64,000 nucleotides of DNA, from the NCBI RefSeq assembly GCF_003352085.1, contig NZ_CP025804.1:2976001-3040000 (forward strand), written 5' to 3'. Positions 35,058 to 44,384 of the stretch are shown here, in pieces. Source of the DNA: Sulfitobacter sp. SK012. GTDB taxonomy: Bacteria; Pseudomonadota; Alphaproteobacteria; Rhodobacterales; Rhodobacteraceae. The position numbers and the translations under genes were made by a program. The notes under the pieces were generated by a model, which was not told where the DNA came from, did not search any database, and saw nothing but the letters and a program-made list of their open reading frames with translations. Positions within the stretch are counted from its first letter, which is position 1. Each line of letters begins with the position of its first letter.

Positions 35058-37310
35058 TTACGGTTCATCCGGAATAACACCTGGCGGCAGTTTGTCGGAG
35101 ACTGCATCATGTGCTGCAGCGCTAACGGCTTTACGCTCAGCGTCGGTTAACGGGCCGTCACCTGCGATTTCTACCTTAACATTCCTCTCGGCCATTCGAA
35201 TGCCATTGGCATCGAAAATGTCGCGCACACTCTGGTAGGCATCGCGGCGTACCAGCCATTGCTCGCCGGGGCGTGTCATGAATTTGACCCCGACTACCAT
35301 GTTGAATTCTTCCATCCGGCGCACGCCCTGAGATTTGAGCGTTTCAATGATGCTGTGGCCATAATCTGGGTTGGCCTTCAGTTCTGCACCAACCTGCTTG
35401 ATCAGCTTTTTGACAAGCTTCAGATCGGTATCGAAAGGCACACGGAACTCGAGCTTCATGATCACCCAGTCACGCGAATAGTTGGTCATGGATTTCAGTT
35501 CGCCAAAAGGCAGGGTGTGAATAGCGCCGCGGTGGTGGCGAATTTGCAGAGACCTGATGGAGATTTTCTCGACCGTGCCACGAAGCTGGTCGACCTCGAC
35601 ATACTCCCCCACCCGAAAAGCATCATCGATCAAGAAGAAGATACCCGACACCACATCTTTGACCAAGGATTGTGCACCAAAGCCGATTGCGATGCCCAGG
35701 ACACTGGCACCTGCCAGAATGGGTGCAATATTGACGCCCAGTGAGGACAGGATGGACATCGCGACCATGCTCAGCAGTGTGACCATCAATACGACGCGCA
35801 GCAGCGGTAACAGCGTCGCCATGCGGGCCTCTGGCCCAGGTGCGGATCCATCCACCGGCGGCGTGTAGCCATTCAGCCTGCGATCAATAGCTGTTTTTGC
35901 CCATGTCCAAACCAGATCAGCGATAAGTATGGCCGCTGCACTATCCAGCAATACCGAAAAGAGGCGCTGCATGACTGTGGGGGTTTCAGTGTTCTCGAAA
36001 ACACCCAAGTTCCAGATCAACGCAAGGACAAACCCAACCGAAATGATCGCAGCAAAGCGGACAAGCCGCAAAGCAATGGGGCGGTAAGTTTCATAGGGGT
36101 CGGTGACCTCCACGACCTCGAGGGCCTCATCAGGTTCTGCATCATCTTCAAATTGCTCTTCCGGAGATGGAGGCGGTGGCAGGCTAGCCGTATATTCAGC
36201 AATCGCGCCATCAAACGAACTGTCGACCCAAGCGCGGAGTAGTTTGAGCGCGGCGATGAGCAAACCAATCAGCAAAACGCTCCACATCATCAGACGCAGG
36301 TCCAGCACCCACAGGGCAAAGGCAAGAAGAATGGTCAGGCTCATGAACCCGCGCCATTGCCGCGCGACTTTCGGAAGCTTGCCTTCGCTCAGTCGTCCTC
36401 CCAAAAAGAAGGCCGTGTGCACGCAGATCAGCGCACTCAGGGCGACAACCACCGCCAGTACGACCGACACAGCAAGTACAGCGATGTCACCGCCCTTTGG
36501 CTTAAACACGCTGACGATTTGATGGAAGACATCGTTTAATGCCAAGGCAAGGATCAAGATACCAAAGAAGACAATCGTGCTGCGGGCAATCACCCGCGCC
36601 ATGCCGCTTGATACGGGTACAATCCGCAATCGAGGTACGTAGGGCGCGAGGAACAGCAAGAGCGTGGTGCTGACCACACGCACGGCTACAATGGAGACCA
36701 AAAGGTTCAAGATCAGCGCAAAGAGGATCGGTGGCCAGTCAAACGCCGAGAAAGCACCGATGCTGCCAGCGGCAAATGCCACCAACCCAGCGAGAACAAG
36801 TGCCGCGCGCGTAACAGCCGCCGTGATCCGTTGTTTGGGGGTCTTAAAAACACCGACCTCAAGGCGGCGGCGCACCGGGTTGGTATATTGACGCAGAAGC
36901 CATTCCAGCCCCCCGCCCAGAAACAGAAAGATCACAACAAACGTCAGGCTTTGGACCCGGCGATCTTCGGTAAGTTGCTCTTGCCATCTCCCATGCACAA
37001 GATCCGGCGCTTTCCCGATCCCTTCCCACGTCCGGACCAGCGCGTTGATCCGAAGTTTGGTGCGCTGAACCACTGCGCCGAACAGATCGCGCACACTGCT
37101 TTCTTCGGCTTGCGTTACGACTTCGGCTTCAGATGCTTGCTGGCGGAGCCATTCCTGAATTCTGTCATCAGACAACAGGCGGGTGAATTCAGAAAGATCG
37201 TTCGCAGAAGGCTCACCAATGGGTGCTTCGGTTTGCGCCACTGCTGGATTTGACAGGAAAAGGACAAAAGCAAGAACAAATGCAGATATGGCGGAGCGCA
37301 ACGCTATCAT
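35058..37310 (-). CDS. MscS-family mechanosensitive channel, large type with DUF3772-like N-terminus
   Basis: A 750-residue channel. It has a signal peptide (cut near AVA-QT) and a periplasmic domain to about residue 130. About ten further membrane helices follow, then the MscS core near 520-600 (ILAGASVLGIAIGFGAQSLV pore helix; FFLIDDAFRVGEYVEVDQL). The cytoplasmic beta/alpha domain has LRGTVEKISIRSLQIRHHRG and ends in a DUF-like acidic tail. A long insert rich in Pro and Glu (PPPPSPEEQFEDDAEPDEAL) lies near 383. The ATG overlaps the stop of the upstream cytochrome-b-like/2Fe-2S gene (37307-37310), implying coupled translation. Confidence 0.87.
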   Translation of the reverse strand: MIALRSAISAFVLAFVLFLSNPAVAQTEAPIGEPSANDLSEFTRLLSDDRIQEWLRQQASEAEVVTQAEESSVRDLFGAVVQRTKLRINALVRTWEGIGKAPDLVHGRWQEQLTEDRRVQSLTFVVIFLFLGGGLEWLLRQYTNPVRRRLEVGVFKTPKQRITAAVTRAALVLAGLVAFAAGSIGAFSAFDWPPILFALILNLLVSIVAVRVVSTTLLLFLAPYVPRLRIVPVSSGMARVIARSTIVFFGILILALALNDVFHQIVSVFKPKGGDIAVLAVSVVLAVVVALSALICVHTAFFLGGRLSEGKLPKVARQWRGFMSLTILLAFALWVLDLRLMMWSVLLIGLLIAALKLLRAWVDSSFDGAIAEYTASLPPPPSPEEQFEDDAEPDEALEVVEVTDPYETYRPIALRLVRFAAIISVGFVLALIWNLGVFENTETPTVMQRLFSVLLDSAAAILIADLVWTWAKTAIDRRLNGYTPPVDGSAPGPEARMATLLPLLRVVLMVTLLSMVAMSILSSLGVNIAPILAGASVLGIAIGFGAQSLVKDVVSGIFFLIDDAFRVGEYVEVDQLRGTVEKISIRSLQIRHHRGAIHTLPFGELKSMTNYSRDWVIMKLEFRVPFDTDLKLVKKLIKQVGAELKANPDYGHSIIETLKSQGVRRMEEFNMVVGVKFMTRPGEQWLVRRDAYQSVRDIFDANGIRMAERNVKVEIAGDGPLTDAERKAVSAAAHDAVSDKLPPGVIPDEP

Positions 37311-38428
37311 CCCATTGCCTCCTCTTCCGCTGGCTCTTCGACGGGTCTGGCATCCTCGAATGTATAATCAGCTGGATAGAGCGCGCGCACAGTGACGCGC
37401 CCTCCGCTCGGCTTGAGCTGACACCCAAGGCGCACGCCCTCCAAAGCGCCGATCCTGTGCAGCGTGCGCAACTCAAGCTCAGTGGGGGACGGCAACGGGA
37501 AATCGGAATCGATAATCCGCACAGCACAGGTACCGCACCTGCCCCGGCCTGCGCATAAGTTTGCATGAGGTTGTCCGTTGCGACGAAAACCATCCAAAAG
37601 GCTGAGCGCAGAGGTAGATGGCAAATCGCGCCCGTCATCGCGCACCAGAGTGACCTCTTGGGTTTTCTGTGATGCAAACCGGATAAATCGCGCTGCCAGT
37701 GTTAATCCAGACAACAGAAGTGAGCCAAGGATAATCCCGTTGGTGACCTCCTTGATCAAGGCAAAAGGTACTTCGACATTCGGCGGGAGTTCATTGGAAA
37801 ATGCCAGCTGAGCCCCATCCCGCCCTGCGACCAGCATTTCTCGCCCGGCTTCGGCATACCCCAAGAGTGCTAAGACCGGAACAGCCACAGCCATGAGATA
37901 GAGCCAATTCAAGATACGGCCCGCGCCTTCCTTTGAGCGAAGCCAGGTGAAAAGCCCCGCGCAGCCATGTACCCAGACCACTGCCAGCAATATTACTTGC
38001 ATGAGGCCAATGGTCGGCAGTTGCAGCCAGAATAAACGGATTGTGTCGGCATATCCGAAGTCCACACCGGCACTCGATAGCATTCCAATACCAACCGCAT
38101 GCGTGGCCAAAAGCGGCACCACGATCATCCCCGACACCAATTGAACGATGTCTTGTGCGTTCGTTCGCAAAGTAGGTCGATTGTACACCGCCCAGAGACC
38201 CAAAAAGAAATGGGTAACCAAGGCAGACATCAAGATTTTGCCAGTGATATCCCCGGTCCAAACCCCAGAGAGATAGGGCCGCGCCACGTCCATAGCATTG
38301 ATCGAGATCAGGCCGAGGCTCAGGTTGGTCAAATGGCTGGTCACGAAGGCGAGCAGAAAAAGGCCTGACCAGACGCGCAAGGCTCGTACGACAATGGCCG
38401 AGGTCATTTTCTTAGTTTGGTTGGCCAT
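37307..38428 (-). CDS. Membrane protein with cytochrome-b-like helices and C-terminal 2Fe-2S ferredoxin domain
   Basis: A 373-residue protein. Residues 1-275 hold about seven membrane helices, with histidines at about 32 (TSHLTN), 73 (VTHFFLG), 110 (ATHAVGIG) and 154 (VHGCAGLF). They are placed as axial heme ligands would be in a succinate-dehydrogenase-type cytochrome b. Residues 290-365 are a ferredoxin with CAGRGRCGTC and a later LGCQL cysteine. A similar membrane-plus-2Fe-2S lead is, to my knowledge, found on some class III adenylate cyclases, but no cyclase domain follows here. I used the ATG at 38428, with AAGGGA upstream. It is coupled to the MscS gene. Confidence 0.72.
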   Translation of the reverse strand: MANQTKKMTSAIVVRALRVWSGLFLLAFVTSHLTNLSLGLISINAMDVARPYLSGVWTGDITGKILMSALVTHFFLGLWAVYNRPTLRTNAQDIVQLVSGMIVVPLLATHAVGIGMLSSAGVDFGYADTIRLFWLQLPTIGLMQVILLAVVWVHGCAGLFTWLRSKEGAGRILNWLYLMAVAVPVLALLGYAEAGREMLVAGRDGAQLAFSNELPPNVEVPFALIKEVTNGIILGSLLLSGLTLAARFIRFASQKTQEVTLVRDDGRDLPSTSALSLLDGFRRNGQPHANLCAGRGRCGTCAVRIIDSDFPLPSPTELELRTLHRIGALEGVRLGCQLKPSGGRVTVRALYPADYTFEDARPVEEPAEEEAMG

Positions 38429-38829
38429 GCCCAATTCCCTTTGCTCTGATGCCGACAGTACACATACAATTTCTTTGCCTTGTGGCGCTGCCCGGCATTT
38501 CAGGCTCCTGTTGATGGGAAACACTGCTCATTCTGACGCAGACTTGCAACCTCGAACGGACAGACGGTTTGAGCAACAAGAAATCAGCAGCACATCTAAC
38601 GACCTTCGGTTCCAGGACCCAGAACACGTTTTGTTGGGCTGACATTGCATTAGGCGAGGCCATTGATATTGCGACCCGAGCACCCACAATGGTTGTTCGA
38701 AACGCCCTGTGGAGATGTTGCAGGTTCTGCGTTGTCGGGATACCTTTGCGATTGCCAAAACGTTGTGAGGCAAGGCCGTTTGAGCCTTGGTCTGGGTATC
38801 AATTTGCAGGAAATGGCGATGAGTAAGAT
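38429..38829. other. Divergent intergenic region
   Basis: This lies between the 5' ends of the 2Fe-2S/MscS operon (leftward) and rsmJ (rightward) and so must hold both promoters. Short frames here lack binding sites and protein-like sequence. No clear operator or hairpin was found. Confidence 0.4.
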
Positions 38830-39432
38830 ATGACGCAAGCGGCAGGTGAATTGCGGGTTGATTTTGTCAACGGAGCGGTCGGGCACCGCCTTCGGTTTGG
38901 AGGGGGGCGAGGCCAAGCTCTTGCAAAGGCAATGGGGCTGCGTGCAGGGAAAACACCAACGGTTGTTGACGCAACAGCTGGTTTGGGTCGCGACTCGTTT
39001 CTTTTGGCATCGCTGGGCGCTCAGGTCATAATGATCGAGCGGTCGGAAGAAATGCATGCGTTGCTGGATCAAGGCATGCAACGCGCCGCCCAAGAGGGAG
39101 GCGAATTTGGCGAGATTATTGGCCGCATGACCCTCTTGAAGGGCGACGCCAAGAACCTTCTGCCTGAACTGTCCGCCGAAGCGATCTTGATCGATCCCAT
39201 GCATCCTCCACGCAAAAACTCGGCACTGGTAAAGCGCGAATTGCGTCAAGTCCGCGAGATTGTTGGGACGGATGAGGACGCTGCTGATCTGGTCCGTGTG
39301 GCGCTCAAGAATGCCCGCAACCGCGTGGTTCTAAAGTGGCCTGCGAAGGCTGATCCAATCGAAGGCATACAGGCATGCTCCCACCAGATACTGGGGAAAT
39401 CAACGCGCTACGATGTCTTCATGACCGGATAA
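38830..39432 (+). CDS. rsmJ: 16S rRNA (guanine1516-N2)-methyltransferase RsmJ-like
   Basis: A 200-residue SAM methyltransferase. The RsmJ signature run is present in order: VDFVNGAVGHRLRFGGGRGQ, VVDATAGLGRDSFLLASLGA (SAM motif I), the catalytic-type loop LIDPMHPPR with SALVKRELRQ, and VVLKWP. It matches gammaproteobacterial RsmJ closely through the core, although about 40 residues of the usual N-terminus are missing. It should methylate G1516 of 16S rRNA. RsmJ is best known from gammaproteobacteria. Confidence 0.85.
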   Translation: MTQAAGELRVDFVNGAVGHRLRFGGGRGQALAKAMGLRAGKTPTVVDATAGLGRDSFLLASLGAQVIMIERSEEMHALLDQGMQRAAQEGGEFGEIIGRMTLLKGDAKNLLPELSAEAILIDPMHPPRKNSALVKRELRQVREIVGTDEDAADLVRVALKNARNRVVLKWPAKADPIEGIQACSHQILGKSTRYDVFMTG

Positions 39433-39460
39433 CGCGCGCCTCCGCGCCAAGCCGTCGGGT

Positions 39461-42400
39461 TTACGCGTCAGAGTTAGACCTTGCGTCCAGATCAGTTAAA
39501 TCCAGCCCGCGCTCGGCTGCAAATGCCCGCGTCGCACGCAACGTATCTGCGGCCCCCGTCAAGTGAGTTGCAACCGAACGCAACAGACTGCTTGCAACGG
39601 CCGCGTCGTTTTCAATCACAGAAATGAGCTCATTTGCACCAAGCCGCAAGAACAGGCTGTCTTGGATTGCGATCAAGTTGAGCGGGCGTTTTTCACCCAA
39701 AATGACAGCCAAATCGCCGATCAACCGCCCAGGGGTGATCTCTGTAATGAGGATACCTTGGCTTTCCGCTTCGGGCCAATACAAACCCGCCGACCCTTTT
39801 ACGCATAAATAGGCCGCGTCGGCATCTTGCTCGGCTTCAAAGATCACCTGCCCCGCCTTCACCTCAAACCACTGGCTGCTATAGGCCAGCAACCGTTGGT
39901 GCTTTTGGTCAAGCTCGCCAAACAATTCGGTCTCAGCCACGATCTGCAATTTGCGGTTCAGGTCTTGGCGCGCGTCTTCATCACGCGGTTCGACAATTTG
40001 TTTGCCATCATCGATCCGACCATCTTTAATCTCGACAAACAGATCATAGTTTTCGGGGTTATTGAATTTTCGTTCGATGAATATCTTTGTTGTATCCGGC
40101 ATCAGATCGCTGATCCGATCACGCATGTCTGAACGGGCTTTTTCATCGTGGCTGGCCAAAGCATTCCCCAAGATCAAGACATCAGGCTTTTTGATACCAG
40201 CCCGGCTAAAGGCGACCCGCTCGCGGAACACGGCAGGTAAATTCAGCCCACCCTGAGAGGTTTCAACATCAAAAATGGACTGCGCAGCCAGACGCCTAAC
40301 GCCCTTCTCGGTCAACATATCGACAACAACTTCTTCGATCTGCTTTTCACGGGCACCGGCCATGTTTGAGACGCGCCCAAAAATCGCGTTCCCGAGCACG
40401 GACATCACGGGGAAGTATTTCGATGGGTCGATTTTCTCAAACATTCCGTCGAGTTCAGCCACCATCTGGTCCGAGTTATTTCGGCGAATGTCCAACACTC
40501 GCTCTTTGAACTCTTCGCTAAAGGCAGGACCGATCTGTTCAGCTGAGAATGCAAAGGGGACGGTTAACATTAGCGCAAAATCTTCGGGCGGCAGCCCCGC
40601 ATCGCCGACCTCGCGGCGTTTTGTCATGATGCTGCCCAAACGGTGGTACAACTCATCCGTCATGTTAAAGCGGCGAAACAGAGGGTGATCAGTGCCATCC
40701 TTGCCGAACGTCGCAGTCAACCCGTCGATAACACCGGCCGACATCTGAGCCAGCTCATCTACGATCCCTTGCGCGCCCAACATATCGACAAATTTGGCTT
40801 CTTTAGACAGCGCTTCTTGGGTCAGCGCATGCGTCGGCAACGCATAAAGAAGGTTCACGGCCAAAGGTGAAACCGGGTTGAATTTTTCTGGATTAAAGGA
40901 ATGCACAATGTCGTCTAATCCGGCCTCAGCCAGCCGCTTTGCGATCTCAGGGCGCATTTGCACAATCGCGTCTGCAAGCTCCCTCTGAGAGCCCGGCTCA
41001 AGACGGGAGCGCAACGCGCGGCGCACCATGAAATCGTCCGTACCCATGGCTTCAACAAGCTGGAACCACCATTCGCGAATATCGTCCGAGGTCTCAAGAC
41101 CTGCGAGCTTTGGATCAACCCAATCAGTTTCAAATGGATCGATACTATTGCCTGAACGCGCGGCATCGTCCTGCCAAAGTTCCAAATTGTAGGACGTTTC
41201 CTCTGCCGGGATCGGCTCACCTTTGAAAGGCATCAACAAGTTTTCACCAAGCGTTCCCCTGAAGATATGGGGTTTGGAATGTGCATATCCAATGCTGTTG
41301 GAGAGCACGGCCTGATGCAGTTCATTCAAATCGTGCCCCGCGATATGAACCGACCCGCGGTACGGGATAACCTCCCGCGTTAGAATGTCTGCAAAGGCCA
41401 ACGCCGTGGTTTCATTGTTGGTTTTGATCGCGACGCGTGCGCCTTTCGGAATGACCAGATTAATGTCTTCCAAAATTGGGTGCCCGTCTTCGTCAAGCAC
41501 GGTCAAATCATCTATGACGATGTCACCGCTTAAGCTGGGGTAACCGCTGGGCGCGCCTTCAAACAACGCATCATCGACCAATGTTTTTGGCGCGAATTTT
41601 TCAACGACAACTTCCCAGCGCAATGCCATGTCTTGGGTTTGGTTGTAGTAAGACAGCAGTTCTTTCCACGGTGACGATAGGTCTTTGTAAGCCGCCAATG
41701 CAGCAACAAGCGCACCCACAGTAATCTGTCCGCTGATGGCCAGATACCCGCCAACCATGTAGAAAAAAAACGGGGTCAGTTGGTTGATGAAGTTGTTGAG
41801 GAACTTCATGAAGAATTTCTTTTGGTAGATGGCCAACCGAATGCCAAACAGGCTTCCTAAACGATTAGAAAACAAAGACATCCTGTGACGAACGCCACCA
41901 TTTGTACGAATATCGCTTACCCCGGCGGCTGTTTCGCCGATATCAGCGGCTAGCTTGCGCACTTCCTGAATTCTGGCCTTGTTCAGCAAGTTAATCTGGC
42001 GCTGCAGCTTAGGGATAATCCACGCCTGCAGGGGTATCAGCGCCACCGAAGCAAGACCGAACCAAAAGCTTTGTGCAAACAAGAAGATCAGGATCGTCAT
42101 CATCTGCCCCGCCTGAAAGACGGGTTGAGAAAGCATATCGCCCATGAGCCCGCCCATGGGTTCAGCTTCCGATGTTACCATCGACACCAACTCACCTTGA
42201 CTGGTCGCCCGAAAAAACGGCCGCGGGAACCTGACAAGACGTGTCAGGAGTTGAAAGCGAAACCGGCGCAGGAGCCGCTCCGCCAATACACCCTTCATCG
42301 TGTTGAGCTTCATTTTCAGAAGCCCGTTCACCAGCACGGCCACCAAGAAACCCATACATAAAACGAACAAGAACTGTATCTGAGTAAGCGTCTGACCCAG

Positions 42401-42565
42401 CACGTTCACATCAGCGCCGGAGCCCCCGATCGCGTCATTGATGATCCGCTTTGGTATTTCCAACGACACATAAAGAATTGGAAACGTCAACAAAGTGACG
42501 ACCAACAACACCAGTTGCTCGCGCTTTGAAAATTTCCAGATGAACTGAAAAAGGCTCTTGTCCAT
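39461..42565 (-). CDS. ABC exporter-like protein with degenerate ATPase and cyclic-nucleotide-binding domain
   Basis: A 1034-residue protein. Residues 12-320 are a type-I ABC exporter membrane domain. The nucleotide-binding half has lost its motifs. Walker A reads KTNNETTA (about 381-388), the Q-loop reads YAHSKPHIF with no Gln, and the signature reads SQGGLNLPAVFRERVAFSRA (about 770). Walker B reads VLILGNALASHD with no Asp-Glu, and the H-loop reads IERKF. A roughly 300-residue alpha-helical insert (450-760) splits the domain. Residues 890-1005 are a Crp-like cyclic-nucleotide-binding fold. I chose the ATG at 42565, where the exporter domain begins. It is probably a regulator or scaffold, not an ATP-driven pump. 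Confidence 0.8.
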   Translation of the reverse strand: MDKSLFQFIWKFSKREQLVLLVVTLLTFPILYVSLEIPKRIINDAIGGSGADVNVLGQTLTQIQFLFVLCMGFLVAVLVNGLLKMKLNTMKGVLAERLLRRFRFQLLTRLVRFPRPFFRATSQGELVSMVTSEAEPMGGLMGDMLSQPVFQAGQMMTILIFLFAQSFWFGLASVALIPLQAWIIPKLQRQINLLNKARIQEVRKLAADIGETAAGVSDIRTNGGVRHRMSLFSNRLGSLFGIRLAIYQKKFFMKFLNNFINQLTPFFFYMVGGYLAISGQITVGALVAALAAYKDLSSPWKELLSYYNQTQDMALRWEVVVEKFAPKTLVDDALFEGAPSGYPSLSGDIVIDDLTVLDEDGHPILEDINLVIPKGARVAIKTNNETTALAFADILTREVIPYRGSVHIAGHDLNELHQAVLSNSIGYAHSKPHIFRGTLGENLLMPFKGEPIPAEETSYNLELWQDDAARSGNSIDPFETDWVDPKLAGLETSDDIREWWFQLVEAMGTDDFMVRRALRSRLEPGSQRELADAIVQMRPEIAKRLAEAGLDDIVHSFNPEKFNPVSPLAVNLLYALPTHALTQEALSKEAKFVDMLGAQGIVDELAQMSAGVIDGLTATFGKDGTDHPLFRRFNMTDELYHRLGSIMTKRREVGDAGLPPEDFALMLTVPFAFSAEQIGPAFSEEFKERVLDIRRNNSDQMVAELDGMFEKIDPSKYFPVMSVLGNAIFGRVSNMAGAREKQIEEVVVDMLTEKGVRRLAAQSIFDVETSQGGLNLPAVFRERVAFSRAGIKKPDVLILGNALASHDEKARSDMRDRISDLMPDTTKIFIERKFNNPENYDLFVEIKDGRIDDGKQIVEPRDEDARQDLNRKLQIVAETELFGELDQKHQRLLAYSSQWFEVKAGQVIFEAEQDADAAYLCVKGSAGLYWPEAESQGILITEITPGRLIGDLAVILGEKRPLNLIAIQDSLFLRLGANELISVIENDAAVASSLLRSVATHLTGAADTLRATRAFAAERGLDLTDLDARSNSDA

Positions 42566-42947
42566 GCTTGCTCGCATCCCTGAGTTGCGGGATTTGGAAA
42601 ACCCCATTCTCATTGTTAGGTCTCAAACGGCGTATCAGCAAGGCAGCCTTGCTTTGGAGCCCAATGTCGTTTGGACACCATTCCTCACTTCGCTGCACCG
42701 GATCACCAACCAGATCAAGTTACCCCCTACCCGCGCGGCAAGGTACGGGCGAGATGTCTCCTAGACATGGAACCACGACAGCTCGACAACATCATCCTTA
42801 GGGGTCAATTCGATGCATCACTTGGCCGACGCCGTAAATGAGGCCCCCTCAATTTGCGCCCGAATGACATCTGGCGTCACAGCTATTTCGCGATAGATAG
42901 TTACGGCAATCTTTTCGATTTTCACGATATAAGATTTGAGGACCAAA
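42566..42947. other. Divergent intergenic region between the ABC-like gene and the P450 gene
   Basis: It holds the promoters of both genes. GAGG is seen 6 bases before the P450 ATG. Overlapping frames are long but have no binding sites and no protein-like pattern. No hairpin or operator stands out. Confidence 0.4.
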
Positions 42948-44111
42948 ATGCCCAACGCGCCGGTCTATGACATTGATCCAAAGTTATTTTGGCACGATCC
43001 CTATCCGGACCTAAAGAAGATGCGAGAAAACGCGCCAGTTACCTATGTTCCACAATTGGGAGCCACGTTAATTACCCGCCGAAATGATATTTTTACTGTT
43101 GAAAAGAAGATCGATGTTTTCTCGTCGAACCAGCCCAATGGGTTGATGACCCAACTCATGGGGCAAAACATGATGCGGAAAGACGGCGCGCCTCATATGG
43201 CCGAGCGCAAGGCGATTTTCCCAACTGTATCGCCTAAAACAGTGCAAGACATTTGGAAGGCCAAGTTTGAGAGTTTTACGAAAGAAACTCTGGCGGAGAT
43301 TGAACCAAAGGGATACGCCGACGTGGTTGCAGACATCGCCATGCGGCTGTCTGGCGAGGCTCTTGTTGTGATCACCGGGCTGCGCAACATGACGTGGCAA
43401 GAGATGGATCGCGTGAGCCAAGGTATGATTGATGGCTGCTCCAACTATGCAGGCGATCCACAGGTCGAGGCCCGCTGCAACGACTGCACGGCATCAATCG
43501 ACCGCCATATCGATCAAATGTTCGATGAATTGTATGCCCATCCGGACACATCGATGTTGTCCGTTCAAATGCAAGCAGGTCTGTCAATAGAGCAAATCAG
43601 AGCCAACATCAAATTGGCGATTTCAGGGGGGCAAAATGAACCACATGACGTGATTGCTGGCCTGGTTTGGGCGCTGTTAGAACATCCAGAGCAGTTGAAG
43701 TTGGTTCAGAACGGCACCATGACATGGTTGCAGGCCTTTGAGGAATACGTGCGCTGGATGTCACCGATTGGCATGAGCCCACGAGAGATTGTGAAACCCT
43801 ACGAGATACACGGCGTGACGCTTGAACCAGGCGAGCGGGTGTTTTTGATGTTCGGTTCGGGCAATCGCGATGCAGAAGTCTTTGCACGCCCGGACACGTT
43901 CGACATCACACAAGACTGCGCGGCATCGATCGCATTTGGAGCTGGTCCGCACTTTTGCGCTGGTGCATGGGCATCGCGCTGTTTGATTGCGGAAGTGACC
44001 GTTCCTGCGATTTTTGAAACCCTGAAAGACCTTCGACTAGACGGCGAAACCACATTCGGCGGGTGGGCCTTTCGTGGCCCGCTGTACGCACCGGTCGCTT
44101 GGGGAGCTTAG
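42948..44111 (+). CDS. Cytochrome P450
   Basis: A 387-residue soluble bacterial P450. The heme loop FGAGPHFCAGAWASR near residue 325 supplies the Cys ligand. The K-helix ExxR lies in FEEYVRW (near 264). The I-helix reads ISGGQNEPHDVIAG, so the usual acid-alcohol pair (E/D-T) is Glu-Pro and the conserved Thr for O2 activation is missing. I used the ATG at 42948, 6 bases after GAGG. No ferredoxin or reductase gene is adjacent, so redox partners must come from elsewhere. The substrate is unknown. Confidence 0.88.
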   Translation: MPNAPVYDIDPKLFWHDPYPDLKKMRENAPVTYVPQLGATLITRRNDIFTVEKKIDVFSSNQPNGLMTQLMGQNMMRKDGAPHMAERKAIFPTVSPKTVQDIWKAKFESFTKETLAEIEPKGYADVVADIAMRLSGEALVVITGLRNMTWQEMDRVSQGMIDGCSNYAGDPQVEARCNDCTASIDRHIDQMFDELYAHPDTSMLSVQMQAGLSIEQIRANIKLAISGGQNEPHDVIAGLVWALLEHPEQLKLVQNGTMTWLQAFEEYVRWMSPIGMSPREIVKPYEIHGVTLEPGERVFLMFGSGNRDAEVFARPDTFDITQDCAASIAFGAGPHFCAGAWASRCLIAEVTVPAIFETLKDLRLDGETTFGGWAFRGPLYAPVAWGA

Positions 44112-44384
44112 TCGTGGCATAGCCGCATTGACGTCTTTTGGTGCATAACGCTGTAAATCTAAACAGTGTCCAGAAAAGCCGCGCAGCCTTTGGACAGTTG
44201 TTTGACTTTACTGGGATCGGGTGGGTCCACGCCCATCGCGGACATCTCAAGCAGCTCGGCCTCAATTTTGTATCGAGCACGTCCTTGGATGGCCGATGTT
44301 TCATGAGTTTTCAGACACCCCTTTATTGGGATGCCTGTCGCCATTAGTAGCTATGGCAACGTCGATTTGAATGCCTTCAAGCCC

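Noticed and set aside
44159..44344. 61-codon minus-strand frame after the HlyD-type gene
   Set aside because: The sequence looks mildly protein-like (EAELLEMSAMGVDPP) but no ribosome binding site is present and codon use is mixed. Conservation in relatives would be needed to accept it.
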